NCBI RefSeq assembly: GCF_903995425.1 | Contig: NC_050448.1 | Span: forward strand, 101,134,284 to 101,198,283 | Direction of reading: 5' to 3' | Origin: Onychomys torridus | Taxonomy: Eukaryota; Chordata; Mammalia; Rodentia; Cricetidae | DNA: 64,000 nucleotides | Part shown: positions 23,140 through 35,000 of the stretch, in pieces | Numbering within the stretch: position 1 is the stretch's first letter | How the letters are laid out: the number at the start of each line of letters is the position of its first letter | Position numbers and translations under genes: made by a program | The notes under the pieces: model-generated | What the model was told of the DNA's origin: nothing | The model's input: only the letters and a program-made list of their open reading frames with translations | Database searches by the model: none

Positions 23140-24440
23140 CTCATTTGTGTCTGGCTACCCTTCCTTCTAATCAGGTAAGATGCTTCAAGTTAGCCTAAAT
23201 TTGATCCTTTCCAATTAAACATCCCATGCAAAGAAGCTGCTGTTCATCCTATGTAGTGTAGCATTATACCATCAGCAGAAGCTTGGTTCCAATCCAAGCA
23301 TTTCTGCAGCATGAAAAACAGTCAAAATTGGTTATACAAGGAAGAAAAAAGAATCCTCAAATGAATCAGGTGGTTTGATCACCACACTCAGTGTGAATTC
23401 TTAATCACTTCCTATGAGTGGGCAAATAACTATTTACAAAGCTATTACAGGTCTCATTAATTGTCATTATTGCTTATGGCTATCACTGCAATTACCAAAG
23501 CGCCTGTGTGCACTTTACCTTGGAGTTCTCTCTTTAATTAGTCATATTGAGTGTTAGTAGCTGACCTCCTTGCATAATGGAGAAGGCAAAGGAAGTGTAC
23601 AGAGTCTTGATTTAAAAAAAAAAAATCTTTGTTATGAGGAAGGAAAAAAGGATAAGTCTGTGAGGATCAGTCAGTGACACTTCATCACCAACTACCAGCT
23701 GCAACTTCACCAGTCCAGAAATGAGAGAAACAGCACCATTGTAAGTGCAGAATAATGAGGTTTTGGTGGACTTTTCCAGGAAAGACAGAAACACTCCATC
23801 TTCGGGAGCCTGGAAAACAGGAATTAAATTGCCAGCAAAACTTTTGCCACCCTGTTATTTAAGCATTTAACCCAAACCCCTGAAAAATCACAATTAATGA
23901 GAAATCTGCCCACGGTATCAACTTTCAACTAGAATTCATTGTCAGACAGTACCAGCACACTACAAACTTACAATTTGTTTTTTAGGCTGATTTATTCTTG
24001 GGATTCATTTGAACATAAAGGTTGGCACCTTTTTATATTAGCAATTTTAGCTCATAATGTCATAATTTTGTTTGTTTTGTTAACATAAATTTTGACATTA
24101 GCCTTTTGCAAAACAAAGTTACAATAAGCTACTTGAAATGATTAATATTTCTCTTATTACAAGCATGCTAGTTTTTATTCAGTCAATCAAAACTATTTTT
24201 GAACATCTACTGTTAGTCTAGTGTGATTCACTAGTATGAAAAGTAGAATAAGAAAGGAGTAGCTAACTCTTACAGTAGCTATTATAGCAGGCTACAAATA
24301 AAAGAGCAAATAGGGAAGAGATGCACAAGAGAAGAGCTTTGGGAAAATAGTCCACAGGTAAGTAATACTGAAGGGACGTGAGATTTCTTGGCTAGTTCCC
24401 ATGGAAGGAGTTGATTCAGGAAAAAAGAAATAAAATCAGA
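23140..24440. other. No recognised repeat; one weak exon-like segment
   Basis: AT-rich. A minus-strand open frame ending near 23,612, preceded by an acceptor-like TCCTGTTTTCCAG at about 23,811-23,823, is discussed among the findings. No donor consensus follows it. Confidence 0.45.
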
Positions 24441-24902
24441 TGTAATAGGAATCTTAAAAGGTTTTATTAATAAAAACAAACCCAGAGCCAGCTATTGGGG
24501 AGAATGTTGAAAGATCAGAGAAACAGAACCAGCCGCAGCTAAACCTCACCTTGCCAACTTCTCAGCTGATCTTGTTTCCTCAGACTGGAAGCCTCTGAGT
24601 CCTCATCCAAATGGGTCTCGGCTGAACTGCTGCTAAAAGCCTAAAAGCTTAACCAGGCTCTAGTTCCTGGTTCTCTCACCTTATATACCTTTCTGCTTCT
24701 TGCCATCACTTCCTGGGATGTTTTCAGTGTGGCTTTGAATTCACAGGGATCTGGAAGAATCTCTGCCTCCAGAGTGCTAGGATTAAAGGTGTGAGTGTCA
24801 CCATTTTCTAGCCTCTATGTCTGTCTAGTGGCTGTTCTGTTCTCTGACCCCAGATAAGTTTATTAAAGTTCACAATATATTGGGGTACACAATATCACCA
24901 CA
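24441..24902 (-). mobile_element. Solo LTR, family A, copy 2
   Basis: A 462-bp copy of the LTR at 3,904, starting TGTAAT and ending CCACA on the plus strand. The flanks ATCAGA (24,435-24,440) and ATTAGA (24,903-24,908) are a 6-bp duplication with one change. In LTR orientation it contains a 'tatataaggtgag' TATA region and a B1-like internal segment. Confidence 0.85.
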
Positions 24903-25275
24903 ATTAGAGATAAATTTACTATATTTGGGGGTCAATGAAAATATTATTTATTTTGAGAATCACTGAAGCATCTGTAGTATAAATATATAAAAATTATATG
25001 GAGCCTTGAAAGATAAACAAGAAGTACTGTTAAAATACATTTTGATAACAATAATTTAAAAGTATGTATGATTCTTCATAATTCCTTCAAGATTTTTTTT
25101 TAACAAATTCTCATTTTGACTGACCTGAAGTTTCTGTGTCTCCAGGGTTGGTCTTGGCCTTCCTATATTTCTGTCTCTACTTCACAAGGGATAGGATTAT
25201 AACCATATGCCACCAAAAGCTTTGATGAAGATACACTTTAACAAAAAATATGAAGTTTAGAACAGTGACTATCAA
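24903..25275. other. No recognised feature
   Basis: AT-rich flank of the solo LTR with no repeat recognised. Confidence 0.5.
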
Positions 25276-25328
25276 GTCTCTCTCTGTGTGTCTCTCTGTC
25301 TCTCTGTCTCTCTGTCTCTCTCTCTCTG
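25276..25328. repeat. (TCTCTG)n / (TC)n microsatellite
   Basis: Interrupted TC-rich array with regular TCTCTG units. Confidence 0.93.
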
Positions 25329-25734
25329 ATCTGTCACTGGGGATTGATTCCAGGGCCCCATGTATGCAGGACAATGAGTTTATCAATCATTCTTCGTAAG
25401 CAGTTAAAGCAAAAGCCTTAAGACAACCAAAGGACTAGTAAGTTATAAGTGGCTTCCAGGTTGAAATGAGTGACTAGTTTCTGAGGCAGGGATTTGACTA
25501 CATCACCGGCCACACAGAAAGAGCATGAACGTGATGACCAAAGAAAACGATCTTACTAGAGTTGTCAGTAACGAGGGCCAGCAGTCAGTGCTGTGTCTAT
25601 CCTGCCTGAGATGATAAGGACAGGTGTGAAATGGTCAAAGAACAGGTTTGATGAACCAGAGAAGACTAGTTCAGAGAGAAGAAAAGGATGTTCAATTAAT
25701 ATTAAGATTTGGATATACAAGGTGGACTTTTATG
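25329..25734. other. No recognised feature
   Basis: Unique-looking sequence up to the target duplication of the LTR element. Confidence 0.5.
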
Positions 25735-25740
25735 GGGATT

Positions 25741-26105
25741 TGTAGTTAGAGTTTTTCTGTCTGGCCCAGTCAGGACAAATCTCTCTTACCCGCCAGTCCC
25801 ACAGTCGCTCAGACCCAACCAAGAAAGCACACAAAGACTTACGTGGTTTAGAAACTGTATGGCCATGGCAGGCTGCTTGTTATCTACTTCTTCTCTCTTA
25901 AATTAACCCATTTCTGCTTATCTATACTTTGCCACATGGCTTGTGGCTTACCAGTGTCTTTACATGTTGCTTCTCATGGCGGCGGCTGGCAGTGTCTCCC
26001 CAGCCTTCTACTTCCCAGAATTCTCTTCTCTCTTGTCCTGCCTATACTTCCTGCCTGGCCACTGGCCAATCAGAACTTTATTTACACAGAGCGATATCCA
26101 CAACA
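25741..26105 (-). repeat. 3' LTR of the mys-like element
   Basis: 365 bp. On the minus strand it starts TGTTGTGGATATC and ends CTAACTACA. It carries an inverted CCAAT box (GATTGGCCA in LTR sense) and an AATAAAG. Confidence 0.93.
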
Positions 26106-26129
26106 CTTCCCCTTTTCTTTTTTTTTTAA
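26106..26129 (-). promoter_or_regulatory. Polypurine tract of the mys-like element
   Basis: On the minus strand, A-rich sequence followed by GAAAAGGGGAAG lies directly before the LTR start TGTTGTGG, where plus-strand DNA priming is expected. Confidence 0.85.
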
Positions 26130-28150
26130 GGAAGGTTTTAACTTTTACATAGTACAATTACATATAACAAAACAATTATCAAGCAAGAATTGCAGTTACA
26201 ATATTAAAGAAGATATCCTATCTATCTTATATTTATGAGTCTAAGGTTTTATATCTAACATATCTTTTATCATAACTGAGGAAATTATAACTATCTAGTC
26301 TTCAACCACATCAAAGACCTCAGAAGGATATAATATTAGCTGAGAACAGAGAGAAGGATGCAAGCAACTTTCGGGAGTCTTGCAAGAGTAGACAGAGACA
26401 GCTGGCAGCCTGAACAGTCACCTAATGTTCCTTTGTAAAGTTGGGGCATCTGTCTTCAGCCCACAGGGCTAGAGTCTCTTGATCACTTCTCTCAGTGTCC
26501 TGTAGAATGTCTGGCAGTTTCCTCTGCGGAGCAGGAACCTGAAGGACCATTTTGTCAAGCAAAGTTTAGTGGTCACCTTTCTATGGGTCCTGCATGTCCA
26601 GTTGATCAAGCAGTCCAGGCAAGAAAAGTTTCTTGCCCAAATGGCTATTTTTGCCAAGGTGAAGATAAGATATGAAGTGTCTTCAATGCCCATACTCGTC
26701 TCTGAAGTGAATCGGTGCTGCCAGGAGCAGACATGTCTCACTGTCCAGAAAGTCTAAATTTTAAAAATAGTTTAAATGCCATATTCTGAAGGTCTTTGAA
26801 GTATTTGAAGATTACCTATCTATCTGAAATATCTCTATGTATACCCAGAAAACTTAACTAACATGGCTATGAGTATGATTATCACAGATGATTAATTATT
26901 AATCTATTTTTAATTATCCATTACAATTTAAAATGAGCTATACAAACATAATACCTTAAACAAGAGTAGAAATATACACACAGTATAACAAAATTAACTT
27001 TAAGTTTGTATCAATAAACTAAAATCTACACCAATGTAAAACATTTTAAACAAGTTGTTGCTCTTTAGAAGTAAGTTCCTTCCTTAATCTACCCTTTCAT
27101 CCTATTATATCTATATCATATCCCCTTTTCTTCTTTAGAAAGAGATCACATTTATAATTAACCTGCTTTAAAAAAAATATTGGTTTTTCTCTGTCCCACA
27201 CCAGAGGGCTCTTCTGATTTGGGACACAAGAATCTCTTAACCTTTTCTTTTAGCAATATGTCTGGGTTTAGAGATGGAGTGAGCCAATTCCATCTCCAAA
27301 GCCAGCTTGATAATTTTGGGAATGTGGGCGTAGTTTCTCTTACTACTTCCTGCTGGAGGGGGGCGCTGTATCTTATGGGGATACAAAGAAAATTTTAGGA
27401 TTATAGAGTAGTCCATTAGGGTGAACCTCTGAGCCTGTTGCCTTGAAACCATTCTGGATGTCAGATCATCTGGGCCATGGTGTCATTGGAGACCTTTCAG
27501 GTGGTCTTGGCTGATCAAACCTGATATATCTTAATCTGGAACAAATCCACAGCCTCTGGCTTTCTGTGGAAACAAAAGCAGAGACTCTTTTCCAAAGCAA
27601 CATATCCTTATATCCAAATTTTGAAGTCAAGGTACCTTTAAAATTTACATATTTGTTTAACTCAACAGTTTTTACAATCAAATCTTTTTCTGTAGTTAAA
27701 ATCCCAAAGACAAGACAAACCAGATTCTCTGTGTAATATCCATCTTTGTAAGACTGAAACGCTGCTGTGGCTGCTGGATCCGCCCACCTCTGCTTCCCAA
27801 CATGGCGGCGGTACAGTTTACTGCCAGCTCTGGGTCTGGAGCCATGTGTACCATCAACTATCAGAAGCAGTTCTATCAAAGCAGCGCATAGCCCAGAAAC
27901 TTTCTTTTCTTTTTTTCTTTCTTTCTTTTTTTTTTTTTAACTAGCAAAGGCTAAATCTACCATGCAGCAGAGTAAAGTGTCGCTTGTAGATTCCTCATTC
28001 CCGCCACACTGCAGGTCAGACACACACGCCAGAAACCCACCACAGTAGCTCAAACCAGCAGGCTGCTGCTAACTTGAGAGAGACAACTAGGAAGTTCTTT
28101 TTAGCTCTGTTTTAGAATCTTTTTTCTCAGGTTTTAGGTGGAAATTCTTG
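26130..28150 (-). other. Internal non-coding region of the mys-like element
   Basis: The 5' part (near 27,780-28,150) has an A-rich purine tract and CpG-containing sequence. A 137-codon frame (27,466-27,879, minus) has no domain I recognise and may be chance. The 3' part (about 26,390-26,830) is homologous to the 3' non-coding region of the provirus at 48,590-49,430: the same words occur in the same order, for instance CTCCTGGCAG, TATGGGCATTGAAGA and GATGCCCCAAC. Confidence 0.75.
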
Positions 28151-28168
28151 CCAACACATTGGGCGCCA
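28151..28168 (-). promoter_or_regulatory. Primer binding site, tRNA-Lys type
   Basis: Minus strand TGGCGCCCAATGTGTTGG, two bases after the 5' LTR end. TGGCGCCCAA is the start of the tRNA-Lys complementary site used by many class II elements. Confidence 0.9.
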
Positions 28169-28170
28169 TT

Positions 28171-28536
28171 TGTAGTTAGAGTTTTCCTGTCTGGCCCAGT
28201 CAGGACAAATCTCTCTTACCTGCCAGTCCCACAGTCACTCAGACCCAACCAAGAAAGCACACAAAAGACTTACGTGGTTTAGAAACTGTATGGCCATGGC
28301 AGGCTGCTTGTTATCTACTTCTTCTCTCTTAAATTAACCCATTTCTGCTTATCTATACTTTGCCACATGGCTTGTGGCTTACCAGTGTCTTTACATGTTG
28401 CTTCTCATGGCGGCGGCTGGCGGTGTCTCTCCAGCCTTCTACTTCCCAGAATTCTCTTCTCTCTTGTCCCGCCTATACTTCCTGCCTGGCCACTGGCCAA
28501 TCAGAACTTTATTTACACAGAGCGATATCCACAGCA
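28171..28536 (-). repeat. 5' LTR of the mys-like element
   Basis: 366 bp, about 98% identical to the 3' LTR. In LTR sense it starts TGCTGTGGATATC and ends CTAACTACA. Confidence 0.93.
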
Positions 28537-28542
28537 GGGATT

Positions 28543-29417
28543 GATTTCAAATTCAGGCTTGAGTATTTAACTTGAAGGCAACTGTGAAACATCCACAGAG
28601 AACTAGAAAGTGTTCTGTATGGGAAAAGACTCCTGCAGATAACTCTGGGGGAAGAGGGAATTACCAAGGGAATGCAATGGAGGAAATGTGAGAAAGTACC
28701 CAGAACACAAAGAGAAGGAACAGGATGGGCTGCCACATTGCACTAAGGAGAGCTTTGGGGAAAGGACAGGGGGGAAAAAGCGTTCCTTGAATAAAAGCAA
28801 CACAAATGTGGAATAAAAGCCAAGGCTTTTTTTTTTTTTTTTTAGATTTGATAAGCCTCTTCACATTCACAACCACTGTAGAAATTTTTATCCCAAAAGC
28901 ATGCCTCTGAAATAGGTTATGGCTGTCAGTTCATGACCAGGAAGCTTGTAACTTAAGCTATGAAGTAAAGACTAGTTTAAACTTCTTAAATGTTCTATGA
29001 ATTCTGGGAGGTACCAAGATTTTTATCCTTCAGCAATTTGAAGAACCCAAAGAGGGGAGAGTGACAGGAATAAAGAAAGGAAGTGGGACACAGCGATATA
29101 TGATGGAAAGCAAACGTGCCTTCCTTAAACAGCAACAAAAGCAAGAGGAAATGTATAGGAAGCACATTAGGGAGATTAAACACATTTCAGAAAGGGCATC
29201 AAGGGTGAATCTGACAGGAGCATCCAGGATGCTTCCCACCATCAGCAACCAAGACCAGTGTGGTTGAAGAACACATGCATTTGGTAAAGAGTAATAGGAG
29301 TTCAGCTTACAGAATTGGGTAACCAAAGAGTTAGCTTTACATGACCATATAGTCCTCAATATATATAAATTCATTGTAATTTTGTTAATTTTTATTATGT
29401 ATAGATCCAGTACCTCT
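28543..29417. other. No recognised feature
   Basis: A poly(T) run at 28,828-28,844 is the only simple repeat; no repeat family or gene recognised. Confidence 0.5.
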
Positions 29418-29427
29418 TGAAAATGCA

Positions 29428-29569
29428 CTTTTTTAAAAAAACTAGTTTCTTTGTGTAGCTTTGACTGTCCTGGAACTCACTCTGTAGACCAGACTGGCCT
29501 CAAACTCAGAGATCTGCCCACCTCTGCCTCGCAAGTGCTGGAATTAAAGGCACTACCACCAGTGCCTGA
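29428..29569 (-). mobile_element. B1 SINE with target duplication
   Basis: Reverse-orientation B1 ('tgtgtagctttgactgtcctggaactcactctgtagaccag'). Identical 10-bp repeats TGAAAATGCA flank it at 29,418-29,427 and 29,570-29,579, the second overlapping the end by about a base. Confidence 0.9.
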
Positions 29570-29579
29570 TGAAAATGCA

Positions 29580-30114
29580 ATCATACTACCTTATAGATAC
29601 CTTACATCAACTCATGCCCCAGTGAAGCCCATTGCCCCTCCTCCAGCTCTGCTTCCTCCCAGCCCAAGGACTAGGACGCCATAGTTCTCACAGCAGAAAT
29701 CAAGAAACAGTCTAAGGTGTCTTCTTTTGCCTGGTCTTGTAACAATCTGTTCTAAAGATTCCCTCTGACTCCATAAAATCTCTAGTCTCCATTCTCCAGT
29801 ATCTCTTTACTTCGGTACTATGACAACAGACTGCCCTGTCTCCAGCTGTCACACATTTTTCTTCCCGCACCAATACAATCCAGTCTTCAATTTAAATTAA
29901 GGATAAATTTGTGAAAAGACAATCTTAACATGACCTTATTAGGGTAGTATTGAGGTCATTACATGTACCACCCACTGGATGAATTAAGCAACAGTACCTA
30001 GTTATTAGCTTCAAAACCTGGAGGCTCCATGTCCGAGATAAATGTGTCAGCTGACCTAGCTTCTCTTGATGCCTCTTCCTCCGGCTTGCAAATGAATGGT
30101 TGCCTGTACCTTTC
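29580..30114. other. No recognised feature
   Basis: No repeat or gene recognised before the next LTR. Confidence 0.5.
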
Positions 30115-31026
30115 TGTGGTGGTATTGTGTTCCCCAAAATATTGTGCACCCTAATAAACTTATCTGGGGTCAAAGGACAGAACAGCCACTAGATACAGAG
30201 GCTAGAAAATGGTGGTGTTCATATAGTGATATTTTATTTGTATTGAAATGTGATTTTATTTGTATGTTAATAAAGTTGCCTTGAGGTCAGAGCAAGCCAC
30301 AGCAGAAGCTGGGTGGTGGTGGTGCATGCCTTTAATCCCAGCACTTGGGAGGCAGAGCTAGGTAGATCTCTGTGTGTTCAAGGACACAGCCAGCATCACA
30401 GACACACACCTCTAAGACCTGGAGGCCTGTACAAACAGGCAGTGACAAGGAGGTCATGTGGCTGGGTTTACAACCAATGAGAAAACAGAACAGAAAGTCT
30501 ATAAAAAAGACAGGACACACAGAAGTAGCTCTCTTGTAGAGATGAAAGACAGCAGAAGCAGTGAAGGGTAAGGCTCTCAGCTATTGCTCTGCCCTCTTGG
30601 TTCTTAAATCTGCAACTGGCTTTGTGCTTCTTATTTAACAAGATGGTTACATCTACATACTCACAACTTTAATCCTTGCATTCCAGAGGCAGAAATCCCT
30701 CTGGATCTCTGTGAGTCAAGGCCACATTGGAAACAGCCAGGCATGGTGACACACGCCTTTAATTCTAAGAAGTGAGCCTTCAATTCTGCAGAAAGCAGAA
30801 ATATATATAAGGCATGAAAACCAGAAACTATAAGCTTTTGGCTGGTTAAGCTTTTAGGCTTTTAGCAACAGTTCAGCTGAGACCCATTCAGATGAGGACA
30901 CACAGAGGCTTCCATGATCAACTGAGAAATTGGTGAAGTGAGGAAGCTGTGGCTTGTTCTGCTTCTCTGATCTTCCTGGCTTCAGGTTTGTTTTTATTAA
31001 TAAGACCTGTTAAGTTTCATGCCACA
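30115..31026 (+). mobile_element. Solo LTR, family A, copy 3, interrupted by another LTR
   Basis: Starts TGTGGTGGTATTG and ends TGCCACA, about 481 bp once the inserted LTR at 30,227-30,657 is removed. The flanks CCTTTC (30,109-30,114) and GCTTTC (31,027-31,032) form a 6-bp duplication with one mismatch. A TATA-like 'atatataaggcatg' lies near 30,802. Confidence 0.85.
30227..30657 (+). mobile_element. Solo LTR of the provirus family, nested in LTR copy 3
   Basis: A 431-bp sequence matching the 3' LTR of the provirus (49,873-50,322) throughout, including the B1-like U3 segment, CCAAT box (acaaccaatgag), TATA box (TATAAAAAA at 30,500) and end GTTACATCTACA. The family-A LTR resumes directly after it. 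A clean 6-bp duplication is not obvious; the exact first base is uncertain because both copies share 'atatag' before the TG. Confidence 0.88.
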
Positions 31027-31394
31027 GCTTTCTCTTTGTGCACAGATATCCTTGGTACTTCATCCTCTTCATTAATGGATGCCAGGGTGTGTAGGATATG
31101 GCCCTGTCTGTTATGAACTCATTGGAGCTCAGCTGCTCCTAGAAGTTTCTATCTCATAATAAGTTTTACCACAAAATAGAACTTTAACATGTAGGTTGAC
31201 ACACCCCAATTTAACACAAACTCCTCTTCTAAACCCTCGGATAGCACCAACCCCTTTCCCCACTGCGCTTGAAGCATGGCTTCATGATGAGTGCTTGCCC
31301 ACTCTCCCGTTTCATTTCCAGGAATGTGTATACATCCATACATTGTTTCTATCAGAAAATAACTAAACGTATAAAAACAAATATAATTTTGTTC
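31027..31394. other. No recognised feature
   Basis: No repeat or gene recognised between the LTR and the next B1. Confidence 0.5.
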
Positions 31395-32086
31395 AGGTTT
31401 TGTTTGTTTGTTTGTTTGTTTGATTTTTTTTATTTTTTTTTTTTTGCTTTTGTTTTCTCGAGACAGGGTTTTCTTGGTGTAGATTTGGTTGCCCTGGAAC
31501 TCTCTCTGTAGACCAGACTTGTAACATAAATCTTAAAATGTCTTATTAATAAAAACAAACCCAGAGCCAGCTATTGGGGTCGACACTGAAAGATCAGAGA
31601 AGCAGAACAGGCCACATCTAACCTCACCTCACCAACTTCTCAACCAATCCTGTTTCCTCAAACTGGAAGCCTCTGTGTCCGCATCCAAATGGATCTCAGC
31701 TTTACTGCTGCTAAAAGCCTAAAAGCTTAACAAGGCTCTAGTTCCTGGTCCTCACACCTTATATACCTTTCTGCTTCCTGACCTCACTTCCTGGGATTAA
31801 AAGCGTGAGTCACCATGTCTGACTCTTTCCAATGTGGCTTTGAACTCACAGCGATCCAAACATATCTCTGCTTTTGGGATGCTAGTATTATAGGTGTGTG
31901 TGCCACCATTTTCTGGCCTCTATATCTAGTGGCTGTTCTGTTCTCTCACCCCAGATAAGTTTATTAGAGTGCACAATATATTGGGGAACACAATATCACT
32001 ACACCAGACTGGTCTGCAATTCACAGAAAACTGCCTGCCTCTGCCTCCCAAGTGATGAAATTAAATGTATGTGCCACCACCACCCA
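31395..32086 (-). mobile_element. B1 SINE split by a solo LTR
   Basis: Reverse-orientation B1: T/G-rich tail from 31,395, 'cgagacagggttttcttgg' and 'tctctctgtagaccagact' up to 31,519, resuming after the LTR with 'ccagactggtctgcaattcac...cctgcctctgcctcccaagtg', ending near 32,086. Confidence 0.88.
31520..32003 (-). mobile_element. Solo LTR, family A, copy 4, inside a B1
   Basis: A 484-bp LTR starting TGTAAC and ending ACTACA on the plus strand. It is flanked by CCAGACT at 31,513-31,519 and 32,004-32,010; six or seven bases are duplicated, the extra base possibly being coincidence. It lies 0.5 kb from copy 3 in the opposite orientation. Confidence 0.87.
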
Positions 32087-35000
32087 ACTATACTTCTATT
32101 CTTAACAGGTAAAAAAAAAAGCAGAGAGAATTTCATGTCTCTTTAAATCCTCCCATGTCTACGATGGATAATCCTGTCAGAATTTTCCATACTACTATCT
32201 ACACTAACCATTACTTATTCTTCAAGACCTGTCATTTGCTAAAGACTGGAGAAGACTCCTGTCTCACCTATGTAAGTAGAACTCTATTCTATTAGTACCC
32301 AAACCTAATATTTGTCACATTGTGTCCTTCATACAATATATTTGTTTCTTCCTGACTGTTAAGCTATAACTGTGGTAGCATCTAGCTTTTAGGCATCTAT
32401 TGCAAAACATTAATCAAAGAGGAAAATAAGCGAAAAGAAGAGGAGTTATTATAGACACAGGTGAATTTTGTTCTTCCCTGTGTAAAGATTTTTACCCAGT
32501 AAGTCTTTTATTTCCTATGATGAGAAAGCAGGCAAGCAATATATATTTCTAAATAGTACCATGAGACCTGGCAGCTTTGTTAGGCAAGCAAAAGACTAAG
32601 TAGTGTTAAATATAGATTTAGGGTAATAAATGGGGTCTCTTGAATTTTACTGAGATTTGGGATGGATTATAATACAGAAATATGGAAATAAATGTTTTTC
32701 TATATTTCAGATAAGATCAGTTTCAAGTTGAAGCAGTATCTGTTTTCAGTACCTACATGGAAAAAAATCATGCTGTCAAGTTGACTTAGCAACATATGGA
32801 TGAGGAGAAATGAAAACAGAGATAGATATAACAACCTTTGGCCTTTTTATCTACTCAAAATTAGTAAGTCATTGAAAGTGTCTCCAAGTTTACTTAGATG
32901 ACAAAAGAAAGTCCTTATTTTTTTTAACTTTACTGAAAAATTATTTTATATAAAAGGATGCTGCTTTTAGAATCCAGTTAATATTAATTAATGTTACAGT
33001 GAAGTTTACAGGGTAAAGTTACAAAAATATGAACATGGAAAAATCACATTGTTTTTGCAGAGTTCATTAATATATACATATTAACACAAAGGCAGGTCAG
33101 TTTACCTTAGAAATTGTGAAATTATACAGACATATTTTTGACTGCTATGTGGTGAGAGGTTTATGAGTGAATCTTATTGAAAAGAAGTTAGGGTTAAAAA
33201 CTAGACTTTGCAGTTAACTCAATGCCATTTGATTAGTGGAACTGGAGAAAATTTAATTTTAATAGAAAAATAAATACTTCCAGACACATTCTTGTCTGAT
33301 TGAATGAGATTACATATCTCATGAAATAGCCAATCTCTACAAATAACAATGAAAATGGGACTATACTATTAAATGTAAGGCATATCTTCTATTATGCTGA
33401 GCTAAAGATCTGTACTCATGCTGTGAATTCTAAAGCTTAGGTAGACCACAGGGATTATTATGGAGGAAAATGTTCTCAAGAATCCTTGGAAATTTCATCT
33501 ACAAGTCTCCTCAAAACAGGCATCTGCTTCATCAAAAACACATTTAACTGATAATTAAAAATTCTTTCAATTATAGCTTTTTTGTAAATAATATAAGATT
33601 TTTTAGAACTTATTTTTATAATTAATACATGAAAATATAATATTAAACTATGATCATAATAGTAGTAATGCCACAAGACATAGGGGCTGCTGTATGCAAA
33701 GGCGAGAAGCATCCCATATTTGATTCTTGGTGAGGCTGTGCACGAGCTTGTCACAGAGTGATGATCCTAATAACTAATATCTAACTGATTTTCACTCACC
33801 TAGTTTCATGATTTCATTTGACTTTTCATTAACATTGGGCTGCTAGATGCAAGCAGCTTGGTTGATATTTATCTATGAGCCATGAATTTTTAAGTTGCTA
33901 TTTTCAGTTTCTGTTTTATTTTCTCATGCTTCTAGCTGTCTCTGCAGCCAGATTAGTGAGTCTGCATACATTAAAAGTTATGTTTCCAAGGTAGAAAATC
34001 TGAGGACAATATCCACAATGTGCCCATCCATCACTCCTTTGTCTGTAAGCTAGCTCTCCTCACAGAGCACTATTCCTTCTTATTGCTAAAATGAACCAAG
34101 GAGAAAGAAAACATTTTATTTTAGAGTTTATAATAACTGAGAAATGAAGACATGTACCCTTGAAGGCAGGAACCCAAACATTTAGAAAAGATATGATATT
34201 GATTTCATGATATGAAATTCTGCCATAGAAGGTAGCTTAGGGAGTCTCAGAAATACAATCTTTTCAATTATAGATGATCCCATTGAGAAAGATAGAAAAA
34301 TGTCCAAGGAATGCCTGAAGACTGGCATAGTATGCTCTGATGAGCCTACAACTTAAAATTCAAATACAGAGGCAATGAACATGCTTTAATATCAATAAGA
34401 AATTATCACATAAGAATTTAACATCATGTATCAAAGCTTCTAATAGGTGATGGCTTTAAGATATTTTCCTGAATGATGCCCTCCCCACCCTGTTTTGTTA
34501 AACTCAAAAAAAGACTATAAACAACAAAGGCATGTTTTTCAGAAGCCTTTCTTGTTCTGTGAATGGACATCATGCACATTTTATTGGTCATCAGGTTTTT
34601 ATCTTCTTTTTCAAGGAGAAAGATGATCTACATGGTAAGAAGAAAATAAAAAATATGAGAGAAGAGAGTGTAAAAGAATGCCCAGACTTTTGTAAATGAA
34701 GTACATTCTCATGGTGAGAGGATAATTATATCTTACAATATAAGAAAAAGGTGTAAATGAGATCAGTGAACTATGCTTAGGATCCTTTGAAGAGTCTGAA
34801 AAATATGAATGATATCAAAGGTATATGGAGAAATAAATGCCACTGCTAATTTAAAAAGAGTAAAAAAATAGCATCCTTGATCTATTTGTCATTTATTTAT
34901 TATTTACTTACCTCTTACTCTACTAATTTTACATAGGCTGTGATGTATTTTATATTAAAGCACTGTAAATTATAACAGCAATAATTGATACACAACAAGA

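Larger units (their letters stand above)
25741..28536 (-). mobile_element. Complete non-autonomous LTR retrotransposon, mys-like (ERV2-type)
   Basis: A 2,796-bp element on the minus strand. It has LTRs at 28,171-28,536 (5') and 25,741-26,105 (3'), a primer site next to the 5' LTR, a polypurine tract next to the 3' LTR, and a perfect 6-bp target duplication GGGATT (25,735-25,740 and 28,537-28,542). The internal 2.07 kb shows no protease, RT, RNase H or integrase motif in any frame, so the element must have moved with proteins from elsewhere. Its LTRs differ at 7 positions, all transitions, plus one 1-bp indel over about 366 bp (near 2%), a recent insertion. Overall size and LTR length recall the mys family of Peromyscus; this is from memory and unverified. 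Confidence 0.92.

Noticed and set aside
27466..27879. 137-codon frame inside the mys-like element
   Set aside because: No retroviral or other domain is visible. The frame may be chance in a GC-richer leader; kept only as a note.
30221..30663. 6-bp duplication around the nested LTR
   Set aside because: Flanks do not match for TG...CA ends. A CATA match appears only if non-standard ends are assumed, so no duplication is claimed.
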